The position numbers and the translations under genes were made by a program. The notes under the pieces are model-generated. The model was not told where the DNA came from. It made no database searches and saw nothing but the letters and a program-made list of their open reading frames with translations. From assembly GCA_947479085.1 (NCBI GenBank), contig CANJYB010000015.1, positions 43,866 through 107,865 on the forward strand: a stretch of 64,000 bases of DNA, written 5' to 3'. Origin of the DNA: Bacteroidota bacterium. Its GTDB lineage: Bacteria; Bacteroidota; Bacteroidia; 2-12-FULL-35-15. Positions 29,201 to 37,086 of this stretch are shown piece by piece; position 1 is the stretch's first letter; each line of letters starts with the position of its first letter.

Positions 29201-30175
29201 TCCATTGTGGTAAACCAAACCTTTACATTATGTGCAGGTGGAAGCATCACTATTCAGGGTAACATTTACGATACTACAGGAATTTACGTGAACATGTTCA
29301 CTGCAATAGGCGGATGTGATAGTACAGTGGTTACTAACTTAATCATCAACCCTGCTGTCATAGGAAGTCAGACAATGGCGATATGTGCAGGCGATTCATT
29401 GATGGTTGGAACCAACACGTACAATGCAACAGGAACATACACCGATATATTTACAGCCATGAATGGATGTGATAGTACGGTTACAACAATGTTAACTGTA
29501 TTACCTGCAATAACAGACACCATTGTGCAGTCATTCTGTCAGGGAGGTTCAATTATTGTAGGTTCTAACACCTATACCGCTTCAGGAACTTACATTGATG
29601 TTTTAATAGCTATGAATGGATGCGATAGTACAGTAATAACACAGTTAACCGTGTTGCCTTTACCAACAGTTGCTTTAGCAGCCTTCCCATCACATTTATG
29701 TACTCAGGCAGGAGTTATAGTATTAACTCAGGGAAGTCCTTCAGGTGGTATTTATTCTGATAGTGGAAATGGTATAGTGGCTTCACCTAACATCAACCTT
29801 ACTGCAGCCGGAGTTGGGGTAGATACAATTACTTATACAGTTACAGGTGTCAATGGTTGTGTCAATTCAGCTTCTCGTCCTATGAACATTGTAAATTGTA
29901 CTGGTGTTGAAGAGTTTTCGTTTACTAATGATGTAAACGTTTACCCTAACCCTAACAATGGAATGTTCAATATTTCTATTACAAATGCAAACTTTAATAA
30001 CTTAACCATCTCTATAAATGATGTGGAAGGAAGAGAAGTATATGCATCTCAGGACAAAATAGGTGGTACCGAATTCAGCAAACAAATCAATTTAGATGAA
30101 TTAGCTAAAGGAGTGTATTACATTAAATTGTCAAACGGAACAGAAACTAACATTAAGAAATTGGTGATTCAGTAA
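23213..30175 (+). CDS. Giant T9SS-secreted repeat protein (DNRLRE domain, 36 x 51-residue repeats)
   Basis: A 2320-residue protein. Signal peptide 1-22; DNRLRE-type beta domain about 24-220 (starts VTISPSQDNTIFETPVGNS, contains RRALLEFDI); one Ig-like segment about 225-313; then 36 tandem repeats of exactly 51 residues (about 315-2150); a further Ig-like segment; and a type A T9SS sorting domain (about 2235-2320) with VYPNPNNGMF and the end GVYYIKLSNG. Each repeat has two cysteines (TVCAGG and GCDST), consistent with a disulfide-stapled beta-sandwich stalk. It is likely a surface adhesin or fibrous filament. It is transcribed alone from a consensus promoter and ends at a strong terminator. 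Confidence 0.92.
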   Translation: MRKLLLLSTIALSSCFTLLKAQTTVTISPSQDNTIFETPVGNSNGSGDHLFSGLTAGSSIRRALLEFDIAANVPAGATITGVSLDLTVDQSVSGALPMTLNTISSNWGEGASAAVGPGGNGAAAQLNDATWLNSFFPSTLWTTAGGDFNSTASASANVAGNGLYTWTSAQLAADVQSWLDAPAGNNGWMLIGDESTTQSAKRFCSRENTTASNRPALSITYTMPCVQPDVPTLTADNMTICDNGTSTITAGGNLNDATSWNLYEVSCGGTLVESNTTGIFAVSPGSTTTYYVIGEGGCSSAATCSTITINVLPTTTGSQTLTVCAGGSVTVGGNTYTTSGTYTDVLAAANGCDSTVTTNLTVSPVITGSQTLTVCAGGSVTVGGNTYTTSGTFTDILTAANGCDSTVTTNLTVSPAITGSQTLTVCAGGMVMVGTSMYMTSGTFTDVLTAANGCDSTVTTNLTVSPAITGSQTLTVCAGGMVMVGSSMYMTSGTFTDVLTAANGCDSTVTTNLTVSPAITGSQTLTVCAGGSVTVGGTTHSTSGTFTDILTAANGCDSTVTTNLTVSLAITGSQTLTVCAGGSVTVGGTTHTTAGTFTDVLTAANGCDSTVTTNLTVSPAITGSQTLTVCAGGSVTVGGTTHTTTGTFTDVLTAANGCDSTVTTNLTVSPAITGSQTISLCSGGSVTVGTTTHNTSGTYVDVISAMNGCDSTVTTVLIINTTITTSQTLTVCSGGSVTVGSNTYSTSGVYTDTFTAIGGCDSTVTTNLTVSPAITSSQTLTVCAGGSVTVGGTTHTTSGTFTDILTAANGCDSTVTTNLTVSPAITGSQTLTVCAGGSVTIGGTTHTTSGTFTDILTAANGCDSTVTTNLTVSPAITGSQTLTVCAGGSVSVGGTTHTTTGTFTDILTAANGCDSTVTTNLIVSPAITGSQTLTVCSGGSVTLGGTTHTTSGTFTDVLTAANGCDSTVTTNLTVSPAITGSQTLTVCEGGSVSVGGTTHTTSGTFTDVLTAANGCDSTVITNLTVSPAITGSQTLTVCAGGSVTVGGTAHTTTGTFTDVLTAANGCDSTVTTNLTVSPAITGSQTLTVCAGGMVMVGTSMYMTSGTFTDVLTAANGCDSTVTTNLTVDPAITSSQSFTVCAGGMIMVGTSMYMTSGTFTDVFTAANGCDSTVTTSLTVRPVNATTQVFNMCSGGSVTVGANTYTTTGVYTDILTDMNSCDSTVTTDLTIASSIVINNITTICAGDSVVLGTHTYNTTGVYSDTFTAMAGCDSIVNTDLTVSPAITGTQTLTVCAGGMVMVGASMYMTSGTYTDIFTAMNGCDSTLTTNLTVLSADTTIQMVTVCAGDTLMIGTSTYFNSGIYTNVLTSINGCDSTLITNLTVNPAITGSQTLTVCAGGMVMVGTSMYMTSGTFTDILTAVDGCDSTVTTNLTVMPAITGSQVLNMCSGSTVTVGASTYNTTGIYTDVLMAANGCDSTVTTDLTISNSITTSQAFTVCFGGSITVGTNTYNASGVYTDLFTAVGGCDSTITTTLTVSPMITGAQTITLCDGGSVTVGTNTYNASGVYTDMFTAMNGCDSTLTTTVIINAPITGLQTSIICAGDSLIVGGMTYYTTGIYTNVLTSFSGCDSTLTTDLTVMPAIAGTQSMTICAGDSITVGTSTYSTSGSYSDVFTAMNGCDSTLTTNLTVMPAITTTHIITVCAGGSVTVDANTYNATSIYLDVYTAANGCDSTLITDLTVSPAITVSQTFMMCTGSSVTVGTNTYNTSGVYLDVFTAANGCDSTLTTNLTITDSIVVNQSMTICYGNSITVGANTYDTTGVYTDILTAIGGCDSTVVTALTVMAPIVASQNVTLCGGDTLFIAGNTYTTSGVYTDALTSVTGCDSTLTTNLTVMPVIATNQSITVCAGGSITVGGFIHFTSGTFTDVLTAMSGCDSTVTTNLTVSPAITSSQTFLMCSGSMVMVGTNMYDTTGVYTDVFTSMSGCDSTVTTNLTITDSIVVNQTFTLCAGGSITIQGNIYDTTGIYVNMFTAIGGCDSTVVTNLIINPAVIGSQTMAICAGDSLMVGTNTYNATGTYTDIFTAMNGCDSTVTTMLTVLPAITDTIVQSFCQGGSIIVGSNTYTASGTYIDVLIAMNGCDSTVITQLTVLPLPTVALAAFPSHLCTQAGVIVLTQGSPSGGIYSDSGNGIVASPNINLTAAGVGVDTITYTVTGVNGCVNSASRPMNIVNCTGVEEFSFTNDVNVYPNPNNGMFNISITNANFNNLTISINDVEGREVYASQDKIGGTEFSKQINLDELAKGVYYIKLSNGTETNIKKLVIQ
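24155..29662 (+). repeat. 36 in-frame coding repeats of 153 bp
   Basis: 36 units of exactly 153 bp, with no length variants. Most of units 2-16 are nearly identical and form two interspersed subtypes (GGSVTVGGTTH and GGMVMVGTSMYM); units 17-36 are clearly more diverged. That suggests recent expansion or gene conversion in the 5' half. The high identity makes copy number prone to change and to assembly error. Confidence 0.95.
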
Positions 30176-30193
30176 TACAATCTGTTTTTAAAT

Positions 30194-30231
30194 AAAAGTC
30201 CCGAACTAAAGAAATTTAGTTCGGGACTTTT
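30194..30231 (+). terminator. Intrinsic terminator of the giant repeat protein gene
   Basis: Perfect 17-bp arms (30194-30210 and 30215-30231, including GTCCCGAACT and AGTTCGGGAC) with loop GAAA, followed by a T-rich stretch. It starts 18 bases after the stop codon. Confidence 0.92.
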
Positions 30232-30296
30232 TATTTTACCTGCCTTTTCTTTAAAGTATATCCTGTTTTAACATTCCCCATGCCAAGGAGTTAATA

Positions 30297-30398
30297 ACTC
30301 AGGGTTAGGATGAATATAATGGTTCTGAGTATAATATCAAGACTGAAACCATTAATCGGATGGATCTACGCCATGGTTAGAACGTATGAACCTTGAGT
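30297..30398. other. Possible structured RNA element
   Basis: ACTCAGGGTT (30297-30306) pairs with AACCTTGAGT (30389-30398, one G-U), enclosing TAATGGTT (30317-30324) with AACCATTA (30347-30354). ACTCAG can alternatively pair with CTGAGT (30325-30330). A run of six T follows at about 30415-30421. No reading frame is present. It lies between the adhesin terminator and the DUF3999 gene. Confidence 0.35.
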
Positions 30399-30469
30399 CC
30401 ATATCTTCGTTGAACTTTTTTGTTGAAATAATACCTAATGATTAAATAGTTTAGCAGAAAGAGAAATGG

Positions 30470-31714
30470 TTATTCCTGCTCTTTTTTCAGCATGTTCAAT
30501 GCAAAATAACCAATAATTAAAATAACAGCTCCCATAATTATCCATAGCCATTTTTTATTTTCAATTAAAGGATTGGGTTTTTCAATGGAAGTAATTTTTG
30601 CCTGCTCTGCACCATAATTAATTTCCGGCAGAGAAGCGGGTATTTTATTTTTAAAATGTTCTATATCGTAAACCGGCTGATGGTCGTTCTTCTTTCCATA
30701 AGCAAGGTAAGTGTTTTTAGAAGCAGGCAGATTAGCAATCAACCTGCATTGCTCACCAAATACTTTTATTTCGCTTATAATTATAGGTGCATTATCATTA
30801 TTCTGAATTTCAACTTTTATTTTTTTTGTTGCTTCATTATTACAATGAATTGAATTGTTTTTGGTAGATGTCAATACACTTGTATTTAATAAATACCAAT
30901 AATCTTTATCTCCGGTTGCAGTATGATAGGTTCCATTACTGCCATATATATTTACATTTCTATAAAAATCGGAGGTTGTGCTGCTTTTAATAGTCAGATA
31001 ATTCACTATATAGTCATACGGCATTTCAACAATAATCTCAGAATTTTTTTCTTTTTTATTTTCCGTTTGTTTCCATTTATTGGTTTTGAGTATGTTGTAT
31101 TTCCCTAAATTTATTTTATTTTCGTAAGCATAAGCCTCTTTTACCATTATTCGTTTTGTCCATCGGTCATCAAACTTTAAGCGGAAATAAGCATATTCCG
31201 AATTAGGAAATTCAAGCGAAGAGTATTCGAAATGATCATCAGCATTATCAAAACGAACGATGCGTAAATGTTCGGCAATGGTAAACCATTCTTTATTATC
31301 GTTACTACCTTCTACTTCCACATTTTTATCATAGCCTGTTTCTTCCACATCCACTACTATCTGGTTAATGGTTTGTTTAGTTTTCGACTTAAGGGTTACA
31401 AATGAAGCATCTTTTTCGTGATAACTATCGTTTATAATATCAAACGAAATGGCAATTTGTTCTCTTTTTTCACCCATCCATTCCATTAGGTAAGGTATTT
31501 CAGAAGTGTCTTTTTCGGTAATATTATACAAACGGATATCCATTAAATTACTGGTGCATTGCGCAGTAATTTCCGGTAACAGGGGAATGGCAAAATAACT
31601 TTCCTTTTCTGTTTTATCCAACTTTCGTTTATAGGTATAACCGTCTGCCTGCCCTAAAAGTAAAGCAGGGAATGAACAGAACAGAAGGTAAGAGCTGATT
31701 TTCTTAAAATTCAT
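30470..31714 (-). CDS. DUF3999 family protein
   Basis: A 414-residue exported, membrane-anchored protein. Signal peptide about 1-21 (ends LLLGQ), a long beta-rich ectodomain (about 25-380) with discoidin-like segments such as VEVEGSNDNKEWFTI, and one C-terminal membrane helix (about 390-408) with a charged tail. DUF3999 genes are commonly found next to DUF2339 genes, as here. The start codon overlaps the stop of the DUF2339 gene by one base (TAATG), so translation is coupled. The pair probably acts together in the envelope; the activity is unknown. Confidence 0.85.
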   Translation of the reverse strand: MNFKKISSYLLFCSFPALLLGQADGYTYKRKLDKTEKESYFAIPLLPEITAQCTSNLMDIRLYNITEKDTSEIPYLMEWMGEKREQIAISFDIINDSYHEKDASFVTLKSKTKQTINQIVVDVEETGYDKNVEVEGSNDNKEWFTIAEHLRIVRFDNADDHFEYSSLEFPNSEYAYFRLKFDDRWTKRIMVKEAYAYENKINLGKYNILKTNKWKQTENKKEKNSEIIVEMPYDYIVNYLTIKSSTTSDFYRNVNIYGSNGTYHTATGDKDYWYLLNTSVLTSTKNNSIHCNNEATKKIKVEIQNNDNAPIIISEIKVFGEQCRLIANLPASKNTYLAYGKKNDHQPVYDIEHFKNKIPASLPEINYGAEQAKITSIEKPNPLIENKKWLWIIMGAVILIIGYFALNMLKKEQE

Positions 31715-34200
31715 TATTCGTTTTTAGGATGAGATTCGTTGACCACTTCTTCTTCTCCGAATATTAATACTTTAAATTTTTGATACAGGAAGGCAACCAA
31801 CAGTAAAATCGCCCCAAGCATCATATACGCTATTACCTTGTAACCAGTTGATAAATCCCATGTATCTACCAGTAATAACTTAAGAATGGTTAAGCCAAAT
31901 AATGAAATGGAAGAAATACGTAATATTTTATTTTTCCTGAAAATACCAACAGCGATTAGGAGAAATGAATACACTCCCCATATAAGTGTAAACCCGAGCT
32001 TATAAGTATTGCCAAATGAAAAGGGAGCAGCATCTGTTCCGAAACTATGAATATGATTCAGGTTCATTAATTCATTGCAGAGCACTATAAGAATAAAAAT
32101 ATGTACAATACAACCCGCGTAAATTTTTGAAATGCTGAAGGAACGAAAGGTTTCCTGTTTTAATAATTTATGAGTCAGAAATAGTAATAAACCAAATAGG
32201 GCAAATGCTGAATATCTTATGTACAAAAGCATTGGTGGATTTGTGTAATACTCTGCCTGATCATTTAACAGGTAATCTTCCCGGAGCGAAGTTAACTGGT
32301 GCAAAGTTGCAGCCAGGAACACTAATACCGCCATCATATTCAAACCAAATGCCACCCAATGAATTATGGGGTTTTTCCATCTCCATATGGCCAAAACTGA
32401 AACCAAGCAAAAGAAAAACATATTATATAATCCCTGCACAACACTTTGAATGCGGGAATACATATAATCATAAACCAAAGTTACGTTGCTGCTATCAGCA
32501 TAAGCTACCTTAATAGGTACTTTGAGCATCGACTTTTGATAACAATATTCGTAATAAGCTGTTATTTCGTTGAAGAATGCAAAATAAGTAACAATGGTAA
32601 GTAATATTGGCAAAACAAATTCGGTAACATTATAAATTGGAAACTGCTTACCATTTTCTTCACTGATTGCTTTTTTATGATGAATAAAGACAATGCTCCC
32701 CAACGATGCAATTACAAAAAGGGAAGTAAGCAGGTGAATATTAAAAAACGGTAACCAGTTTTTATAAGCATCCATCCTTGAGTCATTATCAACGGCATCT
32801 GAATCGTAACTATAATAAGCAGGATGAGTGGAGTAGGTACCACCCCAATAATGCATAAGACTATAGACGGCAAGAGCAACCATTATAAAAGCCAGCCACT
32901 CATAAAACCTGACGGATTTAATTCGTCCTATATAAAAAAGCAACACGGCCTCCGTGCTCCAGAAAAGAGTTACCCAATGTCCTTCAAGTTGAACAGGAAC
33001 GGCAATGGTGATAAAACTCAATACCATTGCAATCAGCAGGTAAAAAAGTTTCCGGTCCATCATTTTGTTTTTAAAAACAATATAACTGAACAGAAAATGA
33101 ATTAATGCATTTGCAACTGTGAAAAGACCAAGATAGTTTTCGTAGAGTGTGTTATTTAATGCATAATATCCTAATCCGAAAAAGATGAAACTATTGGTAA
33201 CTATCCGGATAATGTCAAGCACTCCAAAAGATTCATTTTTAATTACCTTATAGGCCATATTGCTTATATAGAACAAAAGGAAAAAGAGAAACGTAAACGA
33301 AAGTGCCATGATGGAATGCTCTTCATAATTATATTTATCAATAAACCAGCCCGCAACTATCAGCCAGGTAAATCCGTAGGAAACATGATTTAGGACCTGC
33401 CAGTATTTTTTGAAAGAAAGAATAAGTATGCCGGAATTAATAATGAGCATATAACAAAACATAATTTCTATTTTGCCGCTGCCATCGCTAAGCAGCATAG
33501 GCACAGCATAGGCCCCCACAAGTCCGATGACTCCTATCACTTCCAGATTGTAGACAGTGGCTGCAAAAACGGTGAATGCAGTGAAAATTACCATAATTGC
33601 AAATGCCGCGATTTGCGGAAACAACTGGTACATACTATAGGCTGCAAACGTAGTAAAATAAAGAGAAGCCATTCCTCCACTTAAAAGCACGGAACTGAAA
33701 GCTTTGTATTTCGATTTTAATTTCAATGCAATGGCAAGAAGAATTCCTCCTGCTGCATAAGCCAGCACTATGCGGGCAAGAGGACCTAATAAGTCATTGT
33801 CAATGGCATATTTAACACCAATTCCAATTCCTATTACTAATATAACAATACCAATAATAGTAATGAGTTTCCCTCCCACAAATTCTTCCATATTGAATTT
33901 GGCAGCAGGTTTTGGTTTTACAAATTTGGGTGGAATGGTTTGAAAAACAGGTGGCTTGGTTTCCTGAATTTTTATTTCCGGTATTTCATTGGTTACTTCC
34001 GGTTCAGCCTGCTTTAAAGGCTCAGCAAAAGGAACCGCAGGTGGTATAATAGTGGAGGATGTGCTTTTTACAATGGGTTGCTGTTGAAGGGCTTCAAGTT
34101 GTATTTTTAAGGATTCGAGTTCGCTTTTTGTTTTATCCAGGTCGTTGGATAAGATTAAAATTTTACGCCCGATAAGATTAATTTTTTCTTCGTTGGTCAT
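31714..34200 (-). CDS. DUF2339 family polytopic membrane protein
   Basis: An 828-residue protein. Residues 10-45 form a coiled coil, then a Pro/Glu-rich linker, then about 20 or more membrane helices from residue 105 to about 810, many with short polar loops. This matches the DUF2339 layout (N-terminal coiled coil, very many spans). The motif GGKLITIIGIVILVIGIGIG opens the membrane part. DUF2339 proteins have no assigned function. It is the first gene of a coupled pair with the DUF3999 protein. No catalytic motif is recognisable. Confidence 0.88.
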   Translation of the reverse strand: MTNEEKINLIGRKILILSNDLDKTKSELESLKIQLEALQQQPIVKSTSSTIIPPAVPFAEPLKQAEPEVTNEIPEIKIQETKPPVFQTIPPKFVKPKPAAKFNMEEFVGGKLITIIGIVILVIGIGIGVKYAIDNDLLGPLARIVLAYAAGGILLAIALKLKSKYKAFSSVLLSGGMASLYFTTFAAYSMYQLFPQIAAFAIMVIFTAFTVFAATVYNLEVIGVIGLVGAYAVPMLLSDGSGKIEIMFCYMLIINSGILILSFKKYWQVLNHVSYGFTWLIVAGWFIDKYNYEEHSIMALSFTFLFFLLFYISNMAYKVIKNESFGVLDIIRIVTNSFIFFGLGYYALNNTLYENYLGLFTVANALIHFLFSYIVFKNKMMDRKLFYLLIAMVLSFITIAVPVQLEGHWVTLFWSTEAVLLFYIGRIKSVRFYEWLAFIMVALAVYSLMHYWGGTYSTHPAYYSYDSDAVDNDSRMDAYKNWLPFFNIHLLTSLFVIASLGSIVFIHHKKAISEENGKQFPIYNVTEFVLPILLTIVTYFAFFNEITAYYEYCYQKSMLKVPIKVAYADSSNVTLVYDYMYSRIQSVVQGLYNMFFFCLVSVLAIWRWKNPIIHWVAFGLNMMAVLVFLAATLHQLTSLREDYLLNDQAEYYTNPPMLLYIRYSAFALFGLLLFLTHKLLKQETFRSFSISKIYAGCIVHIFILIVLCNELMNLNHIHSFGTDAAPFSFGNTYKLGFTLIWGVYSFLLIAVGIFRKNKILRISSISLFGLTILKLLLVDTWDLSTGYKVIAYMMLGAILLLVAFLYQKFKVLIFGEEEVVNESHPKNE

Positions 34201-34252
34201 TTAGTATTCTGTTATTAAATAAAAACCACTAAATAAAATCCTCTTCCTATGC

Positions 34253-34735
34253 CTACTTAAATTTTATTCTTCTTCTTATTTGTTTTCCAAACCAGTACCC
34301 GACAATCATAGAAGGAATTAACCCGAAAAAGGAAACCCAATATATTGGCGAAAAAATATAATCAAAAATGGGTTGCTCTCCTTTTACTCCTATTTTACCT
34401 GTTCCTTCAATAAGAAAACTTATACAACTGGAAATAACAGTAGAAGTAAAAAGAGTGAAAATTCCAAATTTGAATCCCTCGAGGTTATAATTTTTATGGC
34501 TGATTAATATGGCTTTGCTGGCTGCCTGACCATAAAAGTGACCACATAAATAAAGAATAATTACGGCAAATATTAGGTTGAGTAAATAGTTATAATCCGC
34601 AAACCAAAAAACGGCTTTAAATATTCCTTCATCCAATGAAACCAATATCATGATAATTTCTGCCATTACCAATCCTATTGTCACTCCCTTTAGTCCTGCC
34701 TTACTTCCTATACTTTGGGCTTTTCTTTTATCCAT
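34253..34735 (-). CDS. Four-span membrane protein, function unknown
   Basis: A 160-residue protein with four hydrophobic segments (about 18-34, 43-63, 88-110 and 130-150), positively charged at both ends (MDKRKAQ and KQIRRRIKFK). The layout resembles small DUF4199-like proteins of Bacteroidota, but I see no signature that proves it. It lies between the TPR gene and the DUF2339 gene, all leftward, with gaps of 39 and 52 bp, so the four genes 35653-30470 may form one operon. Confidence 0.65.
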   Translation of the reverse strand: MDKRKAQSIGSKAGLKGVTIGLVMAEIIMILVSLDEGIFKAVFWFADYNYLLNLIFAVIILYLCGHFYGQAASKAILISHKNYNLEGFKFGIFTLFTSTVISSCISFLIEGTGKIGVKGEQPIFDYIFSPIYWVSFFGLIPSMIVGYWFGKQIRRRIKFK

Positions 34736-34774
34736 ATAAATTTAAACTGAATCGTTTATTATTGTTAGTTGTTT

Positions 34775-35653
34775 TTAAGGGGGAGTTACAACTGTAAATC
34801 CTTTAATAATTTTCGGTTCATCGTAATCATACAAAGTAAAGTAGATTATGGTTTCTTTGTCTTTCAGTTTGTCTTTTTGAGGTTGATAAACAATCCTGTA
34901 TTTATCCAGCACTCCCTTGCCATCAAAACCATTTGGAGAATCGAAAGTGCAGCAGGAACCTAACCGTTGAAAATAAATAGGCCAACCTTTTGCATCCAGT
35001 AATAATTTAATGTAATCTTCTTCGTTTCCCGGTCCTCCATCAAAACCACATCCTATTCGAATAGGATTTTTTTCGCTGTAACCATAGGTTTCATCATCAG
35101 ATGCTTTTGTTAATTTAAGAATAGGATGTATAGGCAAACCATCGTATTTTTCGTCTTTGCATTTATCCAGTTTTTTCTTTGCATCCTTTTTTCCTAACTG
35201 AACTGCTTTTGCAAAGTCTTTGCAGGCAGAATCTTTTTTATAAAGCAATTGATTTACATTTCCCCGTTCAAAATATAAATCAGCATTGGTTGGTTCGTTT
35301 TTAATGGCTTCGGTATAATCTCCAATTGCCCCTTCGTAATCAGTAAGTCTCCGTTTTGTTTCTGCACGCAAAGCAAAAACCTTTTTGTATTTTGCTGAGA
35401 GCATAAGGGTAGCATCAAAATCTTTTAATGCATCCGTGTAATAATTCATTTTTAGTTTTGCCAATCCTCGGTTGTATCTGGCATAATAATCGCCCGGAGC
35501 AATGTCAATACTCTGATTAAATAAAGGCATTGATTCCTGGTACTTTCCCTGTTTGGCCAGTTCCATAGCCTCTTTAAGTAATTTTTTAGGGTCCTGGGCA
35601 TATCCCTGTGTCAACCAAAAGGCAGAAATAAAAACGACAATAATTTTTTTCAT
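34775..35653 (-). CDS. Exported TPR protein
   Basis: A 292-residue protein with a signal peptide (residues 1-19, ending GYAQ) and three to four tetratricopeptide repeats over about 22-165 (for example AKQGKYQESMPLFNQSIDIA and YARYNRGLAKLKMNYYTDAL). The C-terminal part (about 180-292) is beta-rich and I do not recognise it. It probably acts as a periplasmic scaffold. A possible -7 element TATTTTTG lies on the minus strand at 35686-35679, 26 bases before the ATG. It is the first gene of a leftward cluster. Confidence 0.8.
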   Translation of the reverse strand: MKKIIVVFISAFWLTQGYAQDPKKLLKEAMELAKQGKYQESMPLFNQSIDIAPGDYYARYNRGLAKLKMNYYTDALKDFDATLMLSAKYKKVFALRAETKRRLTDYEGAIGDYTEAIKNEPTNADLYFERGNVNQLLYKKDSACKDFAKAVQLGKKDAKKKLDKCKDEKYDGLPIHPILKLTKASDDETYGYSEKNPIRIGCGFDGGPGNEEDYIKLLLDAKGWPIYFQRLGSCCTFDSPNGFDGKGVLDKYRIVYQPQKDKLKDKETIIYFTLYDYDEPKIIKGFTVVTPP

Positions 35654-35876
35654 GTTACCAGCGTTGATTAATAAAGTGCAAAAATAGTAATTTATAGTAG
35701 TTATTCATTAACTGGAAGCTAAAGTAACAGGTTAATTATTTATTCAGGGGTCGTTTATGATTTCCAGTTCCATTTTAAATAGGAGAATATTTATAGTAGG
35801 CATTAAATGAATTAAAGTCCCATTAAATAATTATATTAAATTTGCCCGCGATTTTATAATTGATTCTATTAAAAAA

Positions 35877-37058
35877 GTGAGTTTAAAAACGACACGAATT
35901 CTTTTAATTTTAAGTTTAGCTACTAACCTTGCTATTGTTCTGTTTTTCAGCAGAAGAATTTATTACAGGGCAAAATACTCTAAAGGTATTGTCACATTTG
36001 AACAAAAGGATACTAAGGAATCGTTGGATGACTTAAAATATACCAATGGCCTTACCTTTAAAGTCACAGGTAAATACCACAATGAACCAGGTTATAACCG
36101 TCTTCCAAAAAAGTTTGAGAACATAGTAAGACCGGAATTATGGGACATCAGCAAAAATTCTTCGGGAATTGGTATTCGCTTTCGCACCAACTCCCCAACC
36201 ATTGCTGCAAAATGGACATTAATAAACAATTCCTATTATGCGGTAATGAATAAAATAAGTAATGGCGGGGTTGACTTATATTGCCGGGTGAATGATAAAT
36301 GGCAGTATGTTAGTTCGGGAATGCCCACGGGGTTTACAAACCAGGTACTTCTGATAACTGATATGGATACTACTTATAAGGAATTTTTATTGAACCTGCC
36401 TATTGCCGATGGTATCGATTACATGAAAATTGGAATAAGAGACAAGTATTCTATTACTCCTCCGCATGTTAACACCAATAAGATAAATAAGCCTATTGTT
36501 TTTTATGGCACCAGTATTACCCAGGGAGGAGCCATTACTCGTCCCGGAATGATATACCCTTCCATTGTTTCCAGAAATCTGGATGCGGAAGTAATTAACC
36601 TTGGTTTTAAAGGAAACGGAAGATACGAACAGTCCGTGGGGCAGGCGCTTTGCGAAATAGACGCATCAATGTATGTAATTGATTGTATAGCCAATTCCAC
36701 TCCCGATACCATCAGAAATAATGCACCAAAGTTGATTGAACAATTAAGAAAAGAAAAACCAACAGTGCCTGTTTTACTTGTTGAAGGATATGTAAGAGAG
36801 TATGCCTGGTTTAAAAATACTGATGAGTCTACTCCGGGAGGGATTCGTTATCTGCGGGCACAAAACAAGGAACTGAAACAGGTGTATGAGAATGCTTTAA
36901 AAGCAGGGTTTACCAATATTTATTATATGTCTGGCGATAGTTTAATAGGTACCGACCATGAAGGAACAGCAGATGGTACCCACCCTTCAGATGTTGGTGC
37001 TTCCCGCATTGCTGAACAAATGGAGGTGAAGATTAAAGAAATTTTAAAACTGAAATAA
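35877..37058 (+). CDS. SGNH/GDSL-family hydrolase
   Basis: A 393-residue protein. One N-terminal hydrophobic segment (about 7-24) serves as signal or anchor. Residues about 50-195 are a beta-sandwich typical of the N-terminal domain of this SGNH subfamily. The catalytic domain follows: block I FYGTSITQGGA (nucleophile Ser), block II NLGFKGNG, and block V DGTHPSDVGA with Asp and His. The usual GDS is GTS here, which is seen in this subfamily. It probably removes acyl groups from a cell-surface glycan. The start is GTG, chosen because it opens the hydrophobic segment; the gap to the next gene holds a structured element. Confidence 0.85.
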   Translation: MSLKTTRILLILSLATNLAIVLFFSRRIYYRAKYSKGIVTFEQKDTKESLDDLKYTNGLTFKVTGKYHNEPGYNRLPKKFENIVRPELWDISKNSSGIGIRFRTNSPTIAAKWTLINNSYYAVMNKISNGGVDLYCRVNDKWQYVSSGMPTGFTNQVLLITDMDTTYKEFLLNLPIADGIDYMKIGIRDKYSITPPHVNTNKINKPIVFYGTSITQGGAITRPGMIYPSIVSRNLDAEVINLGFKGNGRYEQSVGQALCEIDASMYVIDCIANSTPDTIRNNAPKLIEQLRKEKPTVPVLLVEGYVREYAWFKNTDESTPGGIRYLRAQNKELKQVYENALKAGFTNIYYMSGDSLIGTDHEGTADGTHPSDVGASRIAEQMEVKIKEILKLK

Positions 37059-37086
37059 TCAATTTCCTTTCTGTTAAAAGGCAGGC

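Noticed and set aside
23213..30175. Assembly artefact producing false repeats
   Set aside because: Units are not exact copies, the second half is diverged, and the frame stays open throughout; copy number may still be wrong, but the gene is real.
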